NCBI GenBank assembly: GCA_942493245.1
Contig: OW818685.1
Coordinates: 2,232,001-2,296,000, forward strand
Length of the DNA: 64,000 nucleotides
DNA from: DAOPYU01 sp942493245
GTDB taxonomy: Bacteria; Sumerlaeota; Sumerlaeia; UBA8349
Reading direction: 5' to 3'
Every line of letters starts with the position of its first letter. Within the stretch, counting starts at the first letter, position 1. The notes under the pieces are model-generated. The model saw only the letters and a list, made by a program, of their open reading frames with translations, was not told the origin of the DNA and did not search any database. The translations under genes were made by a program, and so were the position numbers. This document shows positions 16,399-24,495 of the stretch, in pieces.

Positions 16399-17868
16399 AT
16401 GGCGATCCCGGTGTTTGCTTTCGAAGAATCTTATGTGCCGCGCGAGGGGGACTATGTTCTGTTGCCCTACCGCGATGGCGAAACGCCTTGTTTTCAGGTT
16501 GACGCGCTGCCCGGCGCGTTGCGCGATGCGGTACGGGCGCCCAAGGAGGAAGGCGGCGGGTTGTCCGTTTTCCTGGGGGAGGCCGGCGGCGTTCGGTTGT
16601 CCGCGCGGTGTGTGCGGCTTGACGCCAAGCGTTCCGCGCCCGAGGCGGAGGCTCGAAAACTGGTGGTGAAGGGGTTGGGCGCGGCCAAAAAGCAGGAAGC
16701 GGCCCGCTTGGTTATTCTGCTCGATGGGCAGGACGTGCGGTTGGCCCTGGCCGTTCAGGAGGGGGCGCTGTTGGGGGGATATGCCTTCGACCGGTATCTG
16801 CAGAAGAAGGCCGAGCCGTTGCCGGTTCTTCTCGTGGCGAGCGGGGGAGACGCGGCGGTCCTGCGCAAGCGCCTGGAAGAAGAGGCGGCGGTGTGCGGGT
16901 GCGTCAATTTCGCGCGTGATGTATTGAACGAACCGCCGAACGTGATCAAACCGCCGTCGTTGACCGAGGCGTTTGTTCAGGCGGGTGAAGAGAGCGGTTT
17001 GAGCATGACCGTGTGGGACGAGAATAAACTGGCCGAGGAGCGCTGTGGCGGCATTATCGGCGTCGGGCAGGGTTCGGCGGCCAAGCCGCGGCTGGTCATC
17101 GGAGAATACGCGCCGGAGGGCGCGCAGAAGCATTTGTGCCTGGTGGGCAAGGGGATCACGTTCGACAGCGGCGGGTATTGCCTGAAGCCGACTGAGGGAC
17201 AGATCGGGATGAAGTACGACATGGGAGGCGCGGCCATGTGTTTTGCCGCCGCCTGCGCGATTGCGCGGTTGGGACTGTCCCTGCGGGTGACCGTGCTGAC
17301 GCCGCTGGCCGAGAACGCCATCTCGGGCGAGGCGTTCATGAATACCTCGATCCTGACGACGCGCTCGGGCAAAACGATCGAGGTCCACAGTACGGACGCC
17401 GAGGGGCGTTTGCTTCTGGCCGACGCGCTGGTGCTGGCGTCCGAGCGCAAGCCGGACTGGATCGTGGACGCGGCGACGTTGACCGGGGCGTGTGTGGTCG
17501 GCCTGGGCGAGGACATCGCGGGCGCTTTCGGGACGGATGGGATTTTTACGCGCGCGCTGGTGGACGCGGGCCGGGATGCGGGGGAATGGTTCTGGGAACT
17601 GCCGCTGCATCTGCCCTACATCGAGTGCATGAAGACGACAGTGGCCGACGTGAAAAACTCGGCCGGGCACCGCTGGGGTGGAGCGATCACGGCGGCGGTG
17701 TTCCTGAAGGAGTGGGTGCCGGACGGCCAGAAGTGGATCCATTGCGACATCGCCGGACCGGGGTGCAAGGAAGAACCGTTGGGGCACCTGGGCAAGGGGG
17801 CCAAGGGGTTTGGCGTCAAGACGCTGGTGCGGCTCGCGCGCAATCTGGCCGGAGGGGCAGGCGTTTGA
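16399..17868 (+). CDS. pepA: Leucyl aminopeptidase, M17 family
   Basis: Cytosolic two-metal aminopeptidase that releases N-terminal residues from peptides. The 489-residue length is typical. The C-terminal catalytic domain contains ARDVLNEPPNVIKP, the metal-ligand segment VGKGITFDSGG (Lys251), the KYDMGGAA loop, and the second motif, which here reads STDAEGRL (Ser331 to Leu338). In most M17 enzymes the motif starts with Asn (NTDAEGRL), so Ser331 is an unusual substitution; the metal ligands Asp333 and Glu335 and the catalytic Arg337 are kept. AAAGGGGACAGG precedes the ATG. Monocistronic, convergent with the URO-D genes. Confidence 0.95.
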   Translation: MAIPVFAFEESYVPREGDYVLLPYRDGETPCFQVDALPGALRDAVRAPKEEGGGLSVFLGEAGGVRLSARCVRLDAKRSAPEAEARKLVVKGLGAAKKQEAARLVILLDGQDVRLALAVQEGALLGGYAFDRYLQKKAEPLPVLLVASGGDAAVLRKRLEEEAAVCGCVNFARDVLNEPPNVIKPPSLTEAFVQAGEESGLSMTVWDENKLAEERCGGIIGVGQGSAAKPRLVIGEYAPEGAQKHLCLVGKGITFDSGGYCLKPTEGQIGMKYDMGGAAMCFAAACAIARLGLSLRVTVLTPLAENAISGEAFMNTSILTTRSGKTIEVHSTDAEGRLLLADALVLASERKPDWIVDAATLTGACVVGLGEDIAGAFGTDGIFTRALVDAGRDAGEWFWELPLHLPYIECMKTTVADVKNSAGHRWGGAITAAVFLKEWVPDGQKWIHCDIAGPGCKEEPLGHLGKGAKGFGVKTLVRLARNLAGGAGV

Positions 17869-17910
17869 AGCGATAAAGATTCCTGAAACGGATGCAAAAA
17901 TACAAACCCG

Positions 17911-17939
17911 CGTCCTACCCCTGAAAGAGGAGTGGGACG
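17911..17939. terminator. Hairpin between convergent genes pepA and the URO-D operon
   Basis: CGTCCTACCCCT (17911-17922) pairs with AGGAGTGGGACG (17928-17939) at 10 of 12 positions around a 5-base loop. It lies about 40 bases past each of the two convergent stop codons. On the minus strand it is followed by a T-rich run (GGGTTTGTATTTTTG), so it most likely terminates the URO-D/kinase transcript and may also stop pepA transcripts. Confidence 0.5.
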
Positions 17940-17975
17940 CCGGTTCATATTTCGGGTCACACGTGTCTGTATTGT

Positions 17976-19142
17976 TCAGAGACTCAGGACCGCGGCCCGT
18001 TCGGCGTTGATGGTCTCGACGAGGGCGCGGACATTGGGAATCGGCACATCTTTCATGACCTCCTGCGCCGGAGCGATGATGTGGCCGCCGCCTTTCCCCA
18101 GTGTCCGGATGGTCCGGGTGGCCAATTCCTTGACTTGCTCGGGGGTGCCATTGGGCAGGATGTGCTGGGTGTCTATGCCGCCCCAGAAAACCAGATCCTT
18201 CCCGAACTCGCGCTTGAGGTACTCAAGGTCCATCACCGGTTGGGTGGGTTCCAGAACGTTCAACCCGATCTCGATCAGGTCGGGAATCAGGTCGGTGATG
18301 TGGCCGCAGGAGTGCATAATGATCGGGATTCCCGCGTCCTGATAGACCTTCCAGAGGCGCGCCATCCGGGGTTTCAAGACTTCGCGGAAGAGAGTCTTGG
18401 AGAACATCGGACCGCACTGAGTTCCCAGGTCGTCGCCATAATGGGCGACCTTGAAACCCATCTGGACCACGCGTTGGGCGATGTGGATCTTGTAGTCGGT
18501 GATCTTGTCGAGGAGTTCTTCGACCACCTCGCGATTCTCCGAAAGGCCGGTCATGAATTCCTCGTACCCCATGAGGAGGTAGGCGCGCTCGTAGATGCCG
18601 ATGTAACCGGAAGGGAAAACCATGTAGTCGCCCGAGTGCCGGGGCAGGTCGTGTTCCATCCACTCGAAAATCCCGTCCTTGTCGGGATCGGGCGCCTGGT
18701 AGGCGCGGATGGCCTCCACATCGGAGGTGAAAAGATCGGCTTTTTCGAGGTCGTTAGGCCGAAACTTCTGAACGACCTTCTCGTCGCCTTTGACAAGCGG
18801 GTGCGAGACGGGAAAGAATCCGTCCGAGTTCATGTCTATGCCGACGCCCCAACGGTCGTACACGATCCCCCGTTCACGATCCACCGAACAGAACCCCCGG
18901 CTTTCGAGTTCTTGCATGAGCGCCACGTCGTTGCGGTAGAAGAGGGGAACATCGTCGAGCGAGAGGGTCATGTAGAAGTGATTCTCGAGGTAGTGGTCGA
19001 GTTCTTCCACCGAGTTGAACCCCATCGCTTCGCTCAAGGCCTGCATGCGGGTCCGGTCGGAGAAGGTGATCTGGCTCGGCAGGTAATCGAGTTCCTCGCG
19101 CCGGATGGTGCGCATCACGCGTTCTTCCTGGGTCATGCTCAT
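17976..19142 (-). CDS. Uroporphyrinogen decarboxylase-family protein (methyltransferase-like), A
   Basis: Member of the URO-D/MtaA/CmuA superfamily, 388 residues. In catabolic settings such proteins are usually corrinoid-dependent methyltransferases or of unknown activity rather than haem enzymes. Visible features: the start RVMRTIRREELDYLPSQITF (a divergent RP-type substrate motif), LLMGYEEFMTGLSENREVVEELLDKI, the zinc-type motif HSCGHITDLIPDLIEIGLNVLEP, and GKDLVFWGGIDTQHILPNGTPE. The start at 19142 is chosen for GGGAG about 9 bases upstream, not the longer in-frame reading to 19196. It lies 79 bases after the related gene B. Lack of other haem genes argues against porphyrin synthesis. Confidence 0.82.
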   Translation of the reverse strand: MSMTQEERVMRTIRREELDYLPSQITFSDRTRMQALSEAMGFNSVEELDHYLENHFYMTLSLDDVPLFYRNDVALMQELESRGFCSVDRERGIVYDRWGVGIDMNSDGFFPVSHPLVKGDEKVVQKFRPNDLEKADLFTSDVEAIRAYQAPDPDKDGIFEWMEHDLPRHSGDYMVFPSGYIGIYERAYLLMGYEEFMTGLSENREVVEELLDKITDYKIHIAQRVVQMGFKVAHYGDDLGTQCGPMFSKTLFREVLKPRMARLWKVYQDAGIPIIMHSCGHITDLIPDLIEIGLNVLEPTQPVMDLEYLKREFGKDLVFWGGIDTQHILPNGTPEQVKELATRTIRTLGKGGGHIIAPAQEVMKDVPIPNVRALVETINAERAAVLSL

Positions 19143-19221
19143 GGGGGGCTCTCCCTCGCGTTTGATGGAATTGCGGTTTTGTGGGGACGCACTCAAATTC
19201 TAAACACACCAACAAAACCCC

Positions 19222-20358
19222 TCAGGGTTTTTTCAACGGGTACTGTCCGAACTCGCGTGCCGTTTCGTACATCGCCAGAAAGTTCTCGACCGGAATGTCG
19301 TCGAGGAAATGGTTCGACGGCGCGCAGATGTACCCTCCGCCGGGGGCGTAGTCGGCGATTCGCTGGCGGGTTTCGGCCACCGCTTCGTCGAGTGTGCCGC
19401 ACAACGCGCCCTGAATGTCTATGCCGCCGTGGAAGACCAGTTCATTCCCGAACTCCCGCTTTAATTCGGCGGAGTTCATACCGGCGGCTTTGGGTTGCAG
19501 GGCACTGAGGATGTCCACGCCCATGTCGATAAAGTCCGGGATGAGGCTCCGTACGGAACCGCAGGTGTGCAGGAAGACTTTCGCGTGGGGGGCTACTTCG
19601 CGCACGGAGTCAAAGATGCGCTGGTAGGGCTTTTTCAGGAAACGCCGGAATAACTCCGGGGACAGGAAGGCGCGGTCCTGCATCCCGAAGTCGCTGGCGT
19701 ATTCCACCCAGGCGATATAGGGCGCAATCGGGGTGATGAAGAAGACGTAAAGTTCGATGAGCAGGTCGGTGATCTTCTCAATGAGGGCATCGGCGAACTC
19801 CGGGTTCATGTAGAGATCCATGAAGAATTCTTCCGTGCCGCGCAGGTATTGGTAGAATTCAAGCATCATGCCGGAGAGGGGAGTGGTGGGCGTGATGGCG
19901 AAGTCCGTCTTCTCGTACCAGTCCCGCGACTGTTCGGCCAGTCCTTCGATTCGGCCCGGGTCGCAGATTTTGGGCCAGGGGTGACGGGCGATGTCGGCAA
20001 TATCGGCTCCGGCCAGGGGGCGAAGGGTGACCTCGGTGTACTGCCCAATTTTGCGCGAGGCGACACCCCATTCATCCACGACGCTGCCATCTTCGAGCGT
20101 ACGCGCTTGAAAATCCCGGGGCTTTCGAATAACCGGATGGCGGAAGTCCGCGCCGATCAGGTCGCTGATCCGGTAGTCCACATACTCGGCGGTGCGGCCT
20201 GGACGCACGATTTCGCCGTACCCCTCCAGTCCCAGGTGGCGCAACAGGCGGAAATAGAATTCGTTGAGGAGCCGACTGTCGCACCCCCAGAGGTCAATGG
20301 GGATGCGGTCCGGTTCCTGATGGTTGAGGGTGCAAAGCACGCGTTCGCGAGAATTCAT
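19222..20358 (-). CDS. Uroporphyrinogen decarboxylase-family protein (methyltransferase-like), B
   Basis: A 378-residue paralogue of gene A. It begins MNSRERVLCTLNHQEPDRIPID, the usual opening of this superfamily, and carries FLHTCGSVRSLIPDFIDMGVDIL (HxC zinc-type motif) and GNELVFHGGIDIQGALCGTLDE. A C-terminal GGGYICAPSNHFLDDIPVENFLA loop closes the barrel. It starts 33 bases after the FGGY kinase stop, so kinase-B-A form one transcript. Pairs of URO-D-like proteins next to sugar kinases recur in heterotrophic uncultured bacteria; the substrate is unknown. Confidence 0.82.
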   Translation of the reverse strand: MNSRERVLCTLNHQEPDRIPIDLWGCDSRLLNEFYFRLLRHLGLEGYGEIVRPGRTAEYVDYRISDLIGADFRHPVIRKPRDFQARTLEDGSVVDEWGVASRKIGQYTEVTLRPLAGADIADIARHPWPKICDPGRIEGLAEQSRDWYEKTDFAITPTTPLSGMMLEFYQYLRGTEEFFMDLYMNPEFADALIEKITDLLIELYVFFITPIAPYIAWVEYASDFGMQDRAFLSPELFRRFLKKPYQRIFDSVREVAPHAKVFLHTCGSVRSLIPDFIDMGVDILSALQPKAAGMNSAELKREFGNELVFHGGIDIQGALCGTLDEAVAETRQRIADYAPGGGYICAPSNHFLDDIPVENFLAMYETAREFGQYPLKKP

Positions 20359-20391
20359 GTCGGGTGTCCCTTATCTATCTCTTCTTCTTTC

Positions 20392-21942
20392 TCAGTACCG
20401 TTCCTGAATGGCGGCCAGGGAACGGAAGGCGCCTTTTTCTTCGAGGCCTTCGTACATCTGACAGAAAACGCCATAGAGGTCGTCGTAAATCCCGGTGTTT
20501 GCCGGATTCGGTTCATAATGGTGAGCGACCCGCACCATGTGCTGAACCGCTTCGGGGACACTGCCGAAGAGACCGACCCCGACCCCGCCGAGGATGGCCG
20601 CGCCGAGGACCGCCGCGTCCGGGGTCTTGAGCGTTTCGACCGGGCGGTTGTACACGTCGGCGTGGATCTGGTTCCAGAGCGCGGACTTGCTGGCGCCTCC
20701 AAGAAGACGAACGGTCTTGATTTCAATGCCCGAGCTGAGCATCTCGGTCAGGATGTCGCGCATGTCGAGCGTGATGCCTTCGAGGAAAGCGCGGGCCAGG
20801 CAGCCGCGGTCGTGGTTGAACGTCAGGCCGCACAGGGTACCCCGCGCAAACGGATTCCACCGTGGCGAGGTGGCGCTGGCGTAGTAGGGGAGGAAGACCA
20901 GACCGCGCGCCCCGGCGGGGGTTTTCGCCACCAGTTCGTTCAGGATTTCATAGACGTCCTTCTTCGACTCCTGCGCGTAGGCCTTCTCGAGCGTGGCGAT
21001 TTCATCGCGGAACCAGCGGTAAACGCCCGCGGCGCTGGCCTGATAGCCCTCGATCTGCCAGGCGCCGTAGATGGCGTGGTTGGTGACCATGGTGACCCCC
21101 TTGGGGTCGCGGTAGGGCTTGCTCAGATAGGCGGTGGCGCTGCCCGCCGTGCCGATGGAGACCGACAGGAACCCGTCCGTCACAATGCCTGCGCCCACGG
21201 CGGCGCTGTTCTGGTCGCCAGCGCCCACACACAACGGCGTGCCCACGGCGAAACCGGAGAGTTCGGCGGCCTGGCGCGAGATAGTCCCAACGCGCGAGCC
21301 CGATGGGGTGGGCTTAGGGAGAAGAGCCCGGTCGATCTGGAAGCGATTGATCAGATCCTGGCTCCAGTCGAAATTGTAGGGATCCCAGATGCCATAGAAG
21401 ACCGCGTCGGAAACGTCCACATAATAATCGTCCGCGCCAAACGCCTTGAGAACGAGATCCTGGTTTTGGATGATTTTACGCACGCGCTCCCAGTTCGCCG
21501 GTTCGTTCTTGCGCAACCAGAGGATTTTCGAGAGCATCCAGGTGGTGTTGATCGGAAGCCCCGTGATTTGATAGTAGTCTTCGTTTGAGATCTCCTGCCG
21601 GATCTCCTCGACCTCGGCGGAGGTGCGGTTGTCCTGCCAGGAGATGAGGGGGCGGATCAGTTTGTCTTCCCCATCCAGAAAGAGAGTGCAGCAGCGCTGA
21701 CTCGAGAGCGAAACCGAGGCGATCTCGGTGGGGGCAATGCCGGACCTGGCGACCGCCTCGCGGGCGGCCTCCATGGCGTTGGCCACGAGCAGGTCGGCGT
21801 CCTGTTCAACCCAGTTGGGTTTGGGGTAGCTGCATCCGTGTTCCCGGTAACCGCTCGCGATCAGGTTTCCGTTGAGGTCGAAGATTCCGCACTTCGCGCC
21901 GGTTGTCCCCACATCAATACCCGCCAAGTACTTGCCCGCCAT
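20392..21942 (-). CDS. FGGY-family carbohydrate kinase (xylulokinase-like)
   Basis: Cytoplasmic ATP-dependent sugar or polyol kinase of 516 residues. The N-terminal FGGY domain opens MAGKYLAGIDVGTTGAKCGIFD (phosphate-1 loop), with SLSSQRCCTLFLD and PLISWQDNRTSAEV. The C-terminal domain contains PLCVGAGDQNSAAVGAG (catalytic Asp), the SIGTAGSATAYL phosphate-2 loop, and VRLLGGASKSALWNQIHADV. The xylulokinase subgroup is most likely, but FGGY specificity cannot be read from sequence. The start at 21942 has GGAGG 6 bases upstream. It is the first gene of the kinase/URO-D operon and is divergent from the dehydrogenase operon. Confidence 0.88.
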   Translation of the reverse strand: MAGKYLAGIDVGTTGAKCGIFDLNGNLIASGYREHGCSYPKPNWVEQDADLLVANAMEAAREAVARSGIAPTEIASVSLSSQRCCTLFLDGEDKLIRPLISWQDNRTSAEVEEIRQEISNEDYYQITGLPINTTWMLSKILWLRKNEPANWERVRKIIQNQDLVLKAFGADDYYVDVSDAVFYGIWDPYNFDWSQDLINRFQIDRALLPKPTPSGSRVGTISRQAAELSGFAVGTPLCVGAGDQNSAAVGAGIVTDGFLSVSIGTAGSATAYLSKPYRDPKGVTMVTNHAIYGAWQIEGYQASAAGVYRWFRDEIATLEKAYAQESKKDVYEILNELVAKTPAGARGLVFLPYYASATSPRWNPFARGTLCGLTFNHDRGCLARAFLEGITLDMRDILTEMLSSGIEIKTVRLLGGASKSALWNQIHADVYNRPVETLKTPDAAVLGAAILGGVGVGLFGSVPEAVQHMVRVAHHYEPNPANTGIYDDLYGVFCQMYEGLEEKGAFRSLAAIQERY

Positions 21943-22526
21943 ATTTGCCTCCAGGAGAAAGGATGTTTCTGCGTTCTCACGATGAAATTGTGGGGATCTC
22001 GCCCCAAGATGATCGTCATGGATCCTCGCTGACTGCTTCGGTTTCATGGTTCAGAGCGTGCCTATGTTCGCTCGAAAAATCAGTCAGTCTTGTCGTTGCC
22101 TCTGAAGCATTTATACTCTATGCATCCCCGGCACAGGCGTCAAGTCTGTTTCGGTTGCCCGGTTCAATTTTTTTCGCCTGCCGCTTTCTCCTTTGAGAAT
22201 TTTTGTTTCAGGAAAACCGAAAAGAATTCCCAACCCTTTATTTATAAATACTGTATGGCGGAATATGGGAAGTCGAGAAACAGTTTGTTTTTCTACACAT
22301 CGATCGGACACCCTGCCGGATTTTGGTTGACCGTCTCTTTTGCGGATCGCATAATTGAAACTGCTTGAGCGCCGGTATTCCAGAAAAATGCGCTTCGTCC
22401 GAGGCGTGTGGGCCGGCTTGAAGCCTGTCGGCAAGCCGTTGTGTGTATGGGTAATTCCAAGGTGATCTACCCCGCCGGTTGAAACACGGGCCAACAGGGT
22501 GCATCCCTGTCCATGAGGAGCCGTTT
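21943..22526. other. Divergent regulatory region, kinase/URO-D versus dehydrogenase operons
   Basis: A 584-base AT-richer spacer between two divergent operons. It contains the perfect 12-base palindrome TATTTATAAATA (22239-22250), suited to a -10 region. It also contains a hairpin ACAGGG-TGCAT-CCCTGT (22494-22510) directly before the ribosome-binding site of the E1-alpha gene. I looked for thiamine-pyrophosphate and cobalamin riboswitch cores and saw neither. No credible gene is present. Confidence 0.45.
22494..22510 (+). promoter_or_regulatory. Leader hairpin before the E1-alpha ribosome-binding site
   Basis: ACAGGG and CCCTGT form a 6-base-pair stem with a 5-base loop, ending 4 bases before the GAGGAG ribosome-binding site (22515-22520). 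Such a placement could modulate translation initiation, but the element is short and may be incidental. Confidence 0.3.
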
Positions 22527-23471
22527 ATGTCTGTTTCAAGGGAACAATTGCTCGACTTTTACGAGTCCATGCTGTTGATTCGCGAGTTTGAGGAAAAGGT
22601 GTTTGAACTGGCGAAACGGGGCATTGTCAAAGGGTCTGTTCACCTTTGCACAGGTGAGGAAGCCTGCGCGGTCGGGGTGTGTTCGCATCTGAAGAAATCG
22701 GACTACATCCTGCCGACCCACCGGGGGCATGGGCATACCCTGGTCAAAGGGATCGATCCTCGACGGTTTCTGGCCGAGATCATCGGGAAGGAAACCGGAT
22801 ACTGCAAGGGTCGGGTCGGCTCGATGCACGTGTTTGACCGCGAGACCCACAACCTGGGATCGCAGGGGATCGTGGGCGCGCAGTTTTCACTGGCGGTGGG
22901 GGTGGGTCTGGCGATCAAACTCCAGGAACTGCCCGCCTGCGCCGTGTGTTTTCTGGGCGATGGAGCGTCGAACCAGGGGTGGTTCTACGAATCCCTGAAT
23001 CTGGCTTCTCTCTGGGACCTGCCCATTCTCTATGTGTGTGTCAACAACCTCTACGGGATGGGGACGCATTATACGCAAACCTCCAAGACGCTTCTTCCGG
23101 ATCGGGCCAGGCTTTTCGGAATGCCCGCCGAAACGGTGAATGGAAACGATGTCGAGGCGGTTTACGAGAAAGCCGGAGAATTGATTGCACAGGTCAAGAA
23201 AGAGCGCAAACCCGCCTTTCTGGAGTGCATGACTTACCGCTGGTATGGGCACTCCGCCTTCGACATGCGTCCCTACCGGCCCAAGGATGAGATTGAGGCG
23301 TGGAAGGCCAAGGATCCGGTCCTGGCGACTCGCGAGAAACTGATAGGGTTGGGGGTAGAGGGGGCTCTGATTGAGGAGCGCGGCGGACGCGTGGCGCAAA
23401 TCGTCGCGGATGCCGAACAGTTCGCCCTCGAGAGCGATTATCCTGTTTACGATTCTGCGTTGGAATGCTGA
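22527..23471 (+). CDS. TPP-dependent 2-oxoacid/acetoin dehydrogenase E1 alpha subunit
   Basis: Thiamine-pyrophosphate-binding subunit of a pyruvate or acetoin dehydrogenase complex, 314 residues. Landmarks: GSVHLCTGEEACAVGV, LPTHRGHGHTL, GRVGSMHVFD, and the TPP motif GDGASNQGWFYESLNLASLW...VNN, then the late segment MTYRWYGHSAFD. The sequence resembles acetoin dehydrogenase AcoA as much as PdhA, so specificity is left open. GAGGAG lies 6 bases before the ATG at 22527. The next gene begins 11 bases after the stop. Confidence 0.92.
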   Translation: MSVSREQLLDFYESMLLIREFEEKVFELAKRGIVKGSVHLCTGEEACAVGVCSHLKKSDYILPTHRGHGHTLVKGIDPRRFLAEIIGKETGYCKGRVGSMHVFDRETHNLGSQGIVGAQFSLAVGVGLAIKLQELPACAVCFLGDGASNQGWFYESLNLASLWDLPILYVCVNNLYGMGTHYTQTSKTLLPDRARLFGMPAETVNGNDVEAVYEKAGELIAQVKKERKPAFLECMTYRWYGHSAFDMRPYRPKDEIEAWKAKDPVLATREKLIGLGVEGALIEERGGRVAQIVADAEQFALESDYPVYDSALEC

Positions 23472-23482
23472 GGGAGAGTGAC

Positions 23483-24466
23483 ATGCGGGCGATCAGTTAT
23501 GCGGATGCGGTGCGCGAGGCTCTGGCCGAAGAAATGCGCAAGGACAAACGGGTGCTTCTGCTGGGCGAAGATATCGGTTTGGGTTACGCCGGCGCTTTTG
23601 GTGTTTCCAAAGGGTTGTACGAGGAGTTCGGAGCGGCCCAGGTGATTGACACGCCCATTTGCGAGGGGGCGATTGTGGGGGCGGCGGTGGGTGCGGGTAT
23701 GCTCGGTATGAAGGCGGTCGCCGAAATCATGTTCGAGGATTTCGTGACCGTGTGTTTCGACGCGATCGTAAACCAGGCCGCGAAACTTTCATTCATGTCT
23801 GGGGGACAGTACAGTGGCAATGTGGTGGTGCGCACCCCGGGTGGATCGGGCGGAGGGACAGGCCCACACCATTCCCAGTGTTTCGAAGCGTTTTTCCTCC
23901 ATGTACCTGGACTGGAAATCGCGATGCCGTCCAATCCCTACGACGCGAAGGGTCTCCTGAAGACCGCGATCAATCGCGACAAACCGGTGCTTTTCTTTGA
24001 ACACAAAAAACTCTACAAGACGAAGGGTGAAGTGCCGGAGGAAGAGTACACGCTTCCCTTCGGTCAGGCTCGGGTGGTGCGCGAGGGGAAGGATCTGACG
24101 ATAGTGGCGCTTTCGTACATGGTCTCGGTGGCCGAGGAAGCCGCCGATGTTCTGCGCGAGGCGTGTGGCCTCGATATCGAGATCATTGATCCTCGTACCA
24201 TCGTGCCGCTGGATATCGAGACCATCGGCGCTTCTGTCGAGAAGACGAACAAACTCGTCACGCTGGAAGAAGGGGTGTTGCGTGGAGGCGTAGGAGCGGA
24301 GATCGCGGCCCTGGTTGGGGAGAGGTGCTTCGATCACCTGGATTACCCGATCAAGCGCATCGGCGCCCGCAACATGCAGATTCCGATGTCGCCCCTCATG
24401 GAAAAAGAGATGCTTCCCGATAAGGACCGGGTGGTTCAGGAAATTCGCAGTTGGTTGGAAGTGTAA
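23483..24466 (+). CDS. TPP-dependent 2-oxoacid/acetoin dehydrogenase E1 beta subunit
   Basis: Beta subunit (327 residues) completing the E1 heterotetramer. It shows LLGEDIGLGYAGAFGVSKGLYEEFG, the TPP-proximal EIMFEDFVTVCFDAIVNQAAK, RTPGGSGGGTGPHHSQCFEAFFLHVPGLE (the canonical beta-subunit loop) and a transketolase C-terminal part with DIEIIDPRTIVPLDIETI. GGGAGAG precedes the ATG at 23483. It sits between E1 alpha and E2, with 29 bases to E2. Confidence 0.94.
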   Translation: MRAISYADAVREALAEEMRKDKRVLLLGEDIGLGYAGAFGVSKGLYEEFGAAQVIDTPICEGAIVGAAVGAGMLGMKAVAEIMFEDFVTVCFDAIVNQAAKLSFMSGGQYSGNVVVRTPGGSGGGTGPHHSQCFEAFFLHVPGLEIAMPSNPYDAKGLLKTAINRDKPVLFFEHKKLYKTKGEVPEEEYTLPFGQARVVREGKDLTIVALSYMVSVAEEAADVLREACGLDIEIIDPRTIVPLDIETIGASVEKTNKLVTLEEGVLRGGVGAEIAALVGERCFDHLDYPIKRIGARNMQIPMSPLMEKEMLPDKDRVVQEIRSWLEV

Positions 24467-24495
24467 GCCCGGCGCCGCCCAGAGGAGAAGAGCAC

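Noticed and set aside
16270..17787. Open frame of 505 codons on the minus strand
   Set aside because: Antisense shadow of the M17 aminopeptidase.
19849..21588. Open frame of 579 codons on the plus strand
   Set aside because: Antisense to the FGGY kinase and URO-D genes; no ribosome-binding site and no known motifs.
21943..22526. Thiamine-pyrophosphate or cobalamin riboswitch before the TPP-dependent dehydrogenase or the URO-D genes
   Set aside because: The conserved cores (for example CTGAGA with ACCTGA, or the B12 box) are not present; only short palindromes are seen.
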